Of a stretch of DNA of 64,000 bases, positions 63,369 to 64,000 are shown piece by piece. Under the pieces are notes generated by a model. The model was not told the DNA's origin and did not search any database. It saw only the letters and a list, made by a program, of their open reading frames with translations. This stretch comes from Actibacterium sp. XHP0104 (GTDB lineage: Bacteria > Pseudomonadota > Alphaproteobacteria > Rhodobacterales > Rhodobacteraceae). The stretch lies in the NCBI RefSeq assembly GCF_025751515.1, contig NZ_JAOWLE010000002.1, positions 124,001 to 188,000 of the forward strand. Reading direction: 5' to 3'. The position numbers and the translations under genes were made by a program. Within the stretch, counting starts at the first letter, position 1. Every line of letters starts with the position of its first letter.

Positions 63369-63399
63369 CTTGAACCGATCGGTTCAGGTTCTACATATA
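63369..63399 (+). promoter_or_regulatory. rpoH promoter with a 16-base palindrome in the spacer
   Basis: -35-like CTTGAA (63369-63374) and -10-like TACATATA (63392-63399). The perfect palindrome TGAACCGATCGGTTCA (63371-63386) covers the -35 box and half the spacer, so a dimeric regulator could block rpoH transcription. Confidence 0.55.
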
Positions 63400-63428
63400 C
63401 CCTGATCGAAGGGAGCAAAGGATCATCA

Positions 63429-64000
63429 ATGAGTAGCTACGCCAATCTTCCCGCGCCCAGTCCCGAACAGGGGCTGAACCGGTATCTGCAGGAGATTCGC
63501 AAGTTTCCGCTGTTGGAACCGGAACAGGAATACATGCTGGCCAAACGCTGGGTCGACCACCAGGACACCGAGGCCGCGCATCAGATGGTGACCAGCCACC
63601 TGCGTCTGGCCGCCAAGATCGCCATGGGCTATCGCGGCTATGGCCTGCCGCAGGCCGAGGTGATCTCTGAGGCCAACGTCGGTCTGATGCAGGCGGTCAA
63701 ACGCTTTGACCCCGAAAAGGGCTTTCGCCTGGCGACCTATGCCATGTGGTGGATCCGCGCCTCGATCCAGGAATATATCCTGCGGTCGTGGTCGCTGGTG
63801 AAACTGGGCACGACCTCGGCGCAGAAAAAGCTGTTCTTCAACCTGCGCAAGGCCAAGGCCCGGATCGGCGCGCTGGAAGACGGCGACCTGCGCCCCGAGC
63901 ACGTCGAACGGATCGCCCATGATCTGAACGTGACCGAGGACGAGGTGATCTCGATGAACCGCCGCCTGTCGGGGGGCGACGCGTCGCTGAACGTGACCGT
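63429..64000 (+). CDS. rpoH: RNA polymerase heat-shock sigma factor RpoH, partial (runs off the right edge)
   Basis: The first 190 residues of a sigma-32 type factor. It opens LPAPSPEQGLNRYLQEIRKFPLLEPEQEYMLAKRW, then region 2 with SHLRLAAKIAMGYRGYGLPQAEVISEANVGLMQAVKRFDPEKGFRLATYAMWWIRASIQEYILRSWSLVKLGTT, containing the RpoH box region. An AAGGGAG site precedes ATG 63429. The end lies beyond the window. Rhodobacteraceae often have two rpoH genes; which this is cannot be told. Confidence 0.95.
   Translation, partial: MSSYANLPAPSPEQGLNRYLQEIRKFPLLEPEQEYMLAKRWVDHQDTEAAHQMVTSHLRLAAKIAMGYRGYGLPQAEVISEANVGLMQAVKRFDPEKGFRLATYAMWWIRASIQEYILRSWSLVKLGTTSAQKKLFFNLRKAKARIGALEDGDLRPEHVERIAHDLNVTEDEVISMNRRLSGGDASLNVT

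Overview
The window is a GC-rich stretch of an alphaproteobacterial chromosome, most probably a member of the Rhodobacteraceae (Roseobacter group). The evidence is gene content and order (nrdR-ribD, ribE-ribBX-ribH-nusB, dnaG-rpoD, glmU-glmS), a tRNA-His without an encoded G-1 and with discriminator A73, a LexA box of the GTTC-N7-GTTC type, a cluster of GANTC sites before rpoD, and palindromic intergenic repeats of a kind I associate with this family. It reads as ordinary chromosomal backbone: no phage, plasmid, transposase or CRISPR array is visible.

Layout. 1-3.6 kb: edge of a YeeE/YedE sulfur-compound transporter, an M20 amidohydrolase, a class I glutamine amidotransferase and a lipoprotein. 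3.6-9.8 kb: a compact minus-strand run glmU-glmS-PPOX-alkD-moaA (cell-wall UDP-GlcNAc supply plus three accessory genes), divergent from gph. 10-13 kb: DegT aminotransferase, extradiol dioxygenase-like protein, sulfotransferase-like protein. 13-19 kb: iron-type ABC permease and the histidine operon hisB-hisH-(Dph6-like)-hisA-hisF-hisE. 19-25 kb: tandem tRNA-Gly, NUDIX, DUF983, then a four-gene EF-hand/ECF sigma/putative anti-sigma/Spy-like cluster and a PleD-like diguanylate cyclase. 25-29.6 kb: HAD, DUF4153, an H-NOX/HNOBA-GGDEF signalling pair, tandem tRNA-Glu. 29.6-36.6 kb: recJ-glpX, hom, a TetR regulator with operator, an endonuclease-fold protein. 36.5-39.5 kb: three Tad-type pilus-assembly proteins. 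39.7-45.4 kb: gdh, dnaG, rpoD. 45.4-55.6 kb: riboflavin genes in two blocks flanking capsule export/synthesis genes (kpsS, Wza-like, kpsC). 55.6-58.4 kb: small membrane protein, a candidate structured RNA, SOS-controlled mmcB, tRNA-His, a CDP-alcohol phosphatidyltransferase, a TfoX-like protein and a 43-codon gene. 58.8-62 kb: an arsenate detoxification operon (ArsR-ArsC fusion, GAPDH, ArsJ). The end holds rluD and the first two thirds of rpoH.

How genes work together. The ars operon couples As(V) sensing and reduction to the GAPDH/ArsJ route, which exports arsenate as 1-arseno-3-phosphoglycerate. The EF-hand/ECF group looks like an envelope metal- or calcium-responsive sigma system. The H-NOX pair links a heme sensor to c-di-GMP synthesis, although the H-NOX lacks part of its heme-propionate motif. 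RibD, RibE, RibBX and RibH cover most of riboflavin synthesis, but the GTP cyclohydrolase II half of RibBX lacks its zinc cysteines, so a separate RibA must exist elsewhere. Four stable-RNA promoters share an extended -35 element (CCTCTTGC) and an exact 17-bp spacer. A similar promoter on the minus strand starts exactly at the closing stem of an undescribed ~165-nt RNA at 56.1-56.2 kb, which may be 6S RNA.
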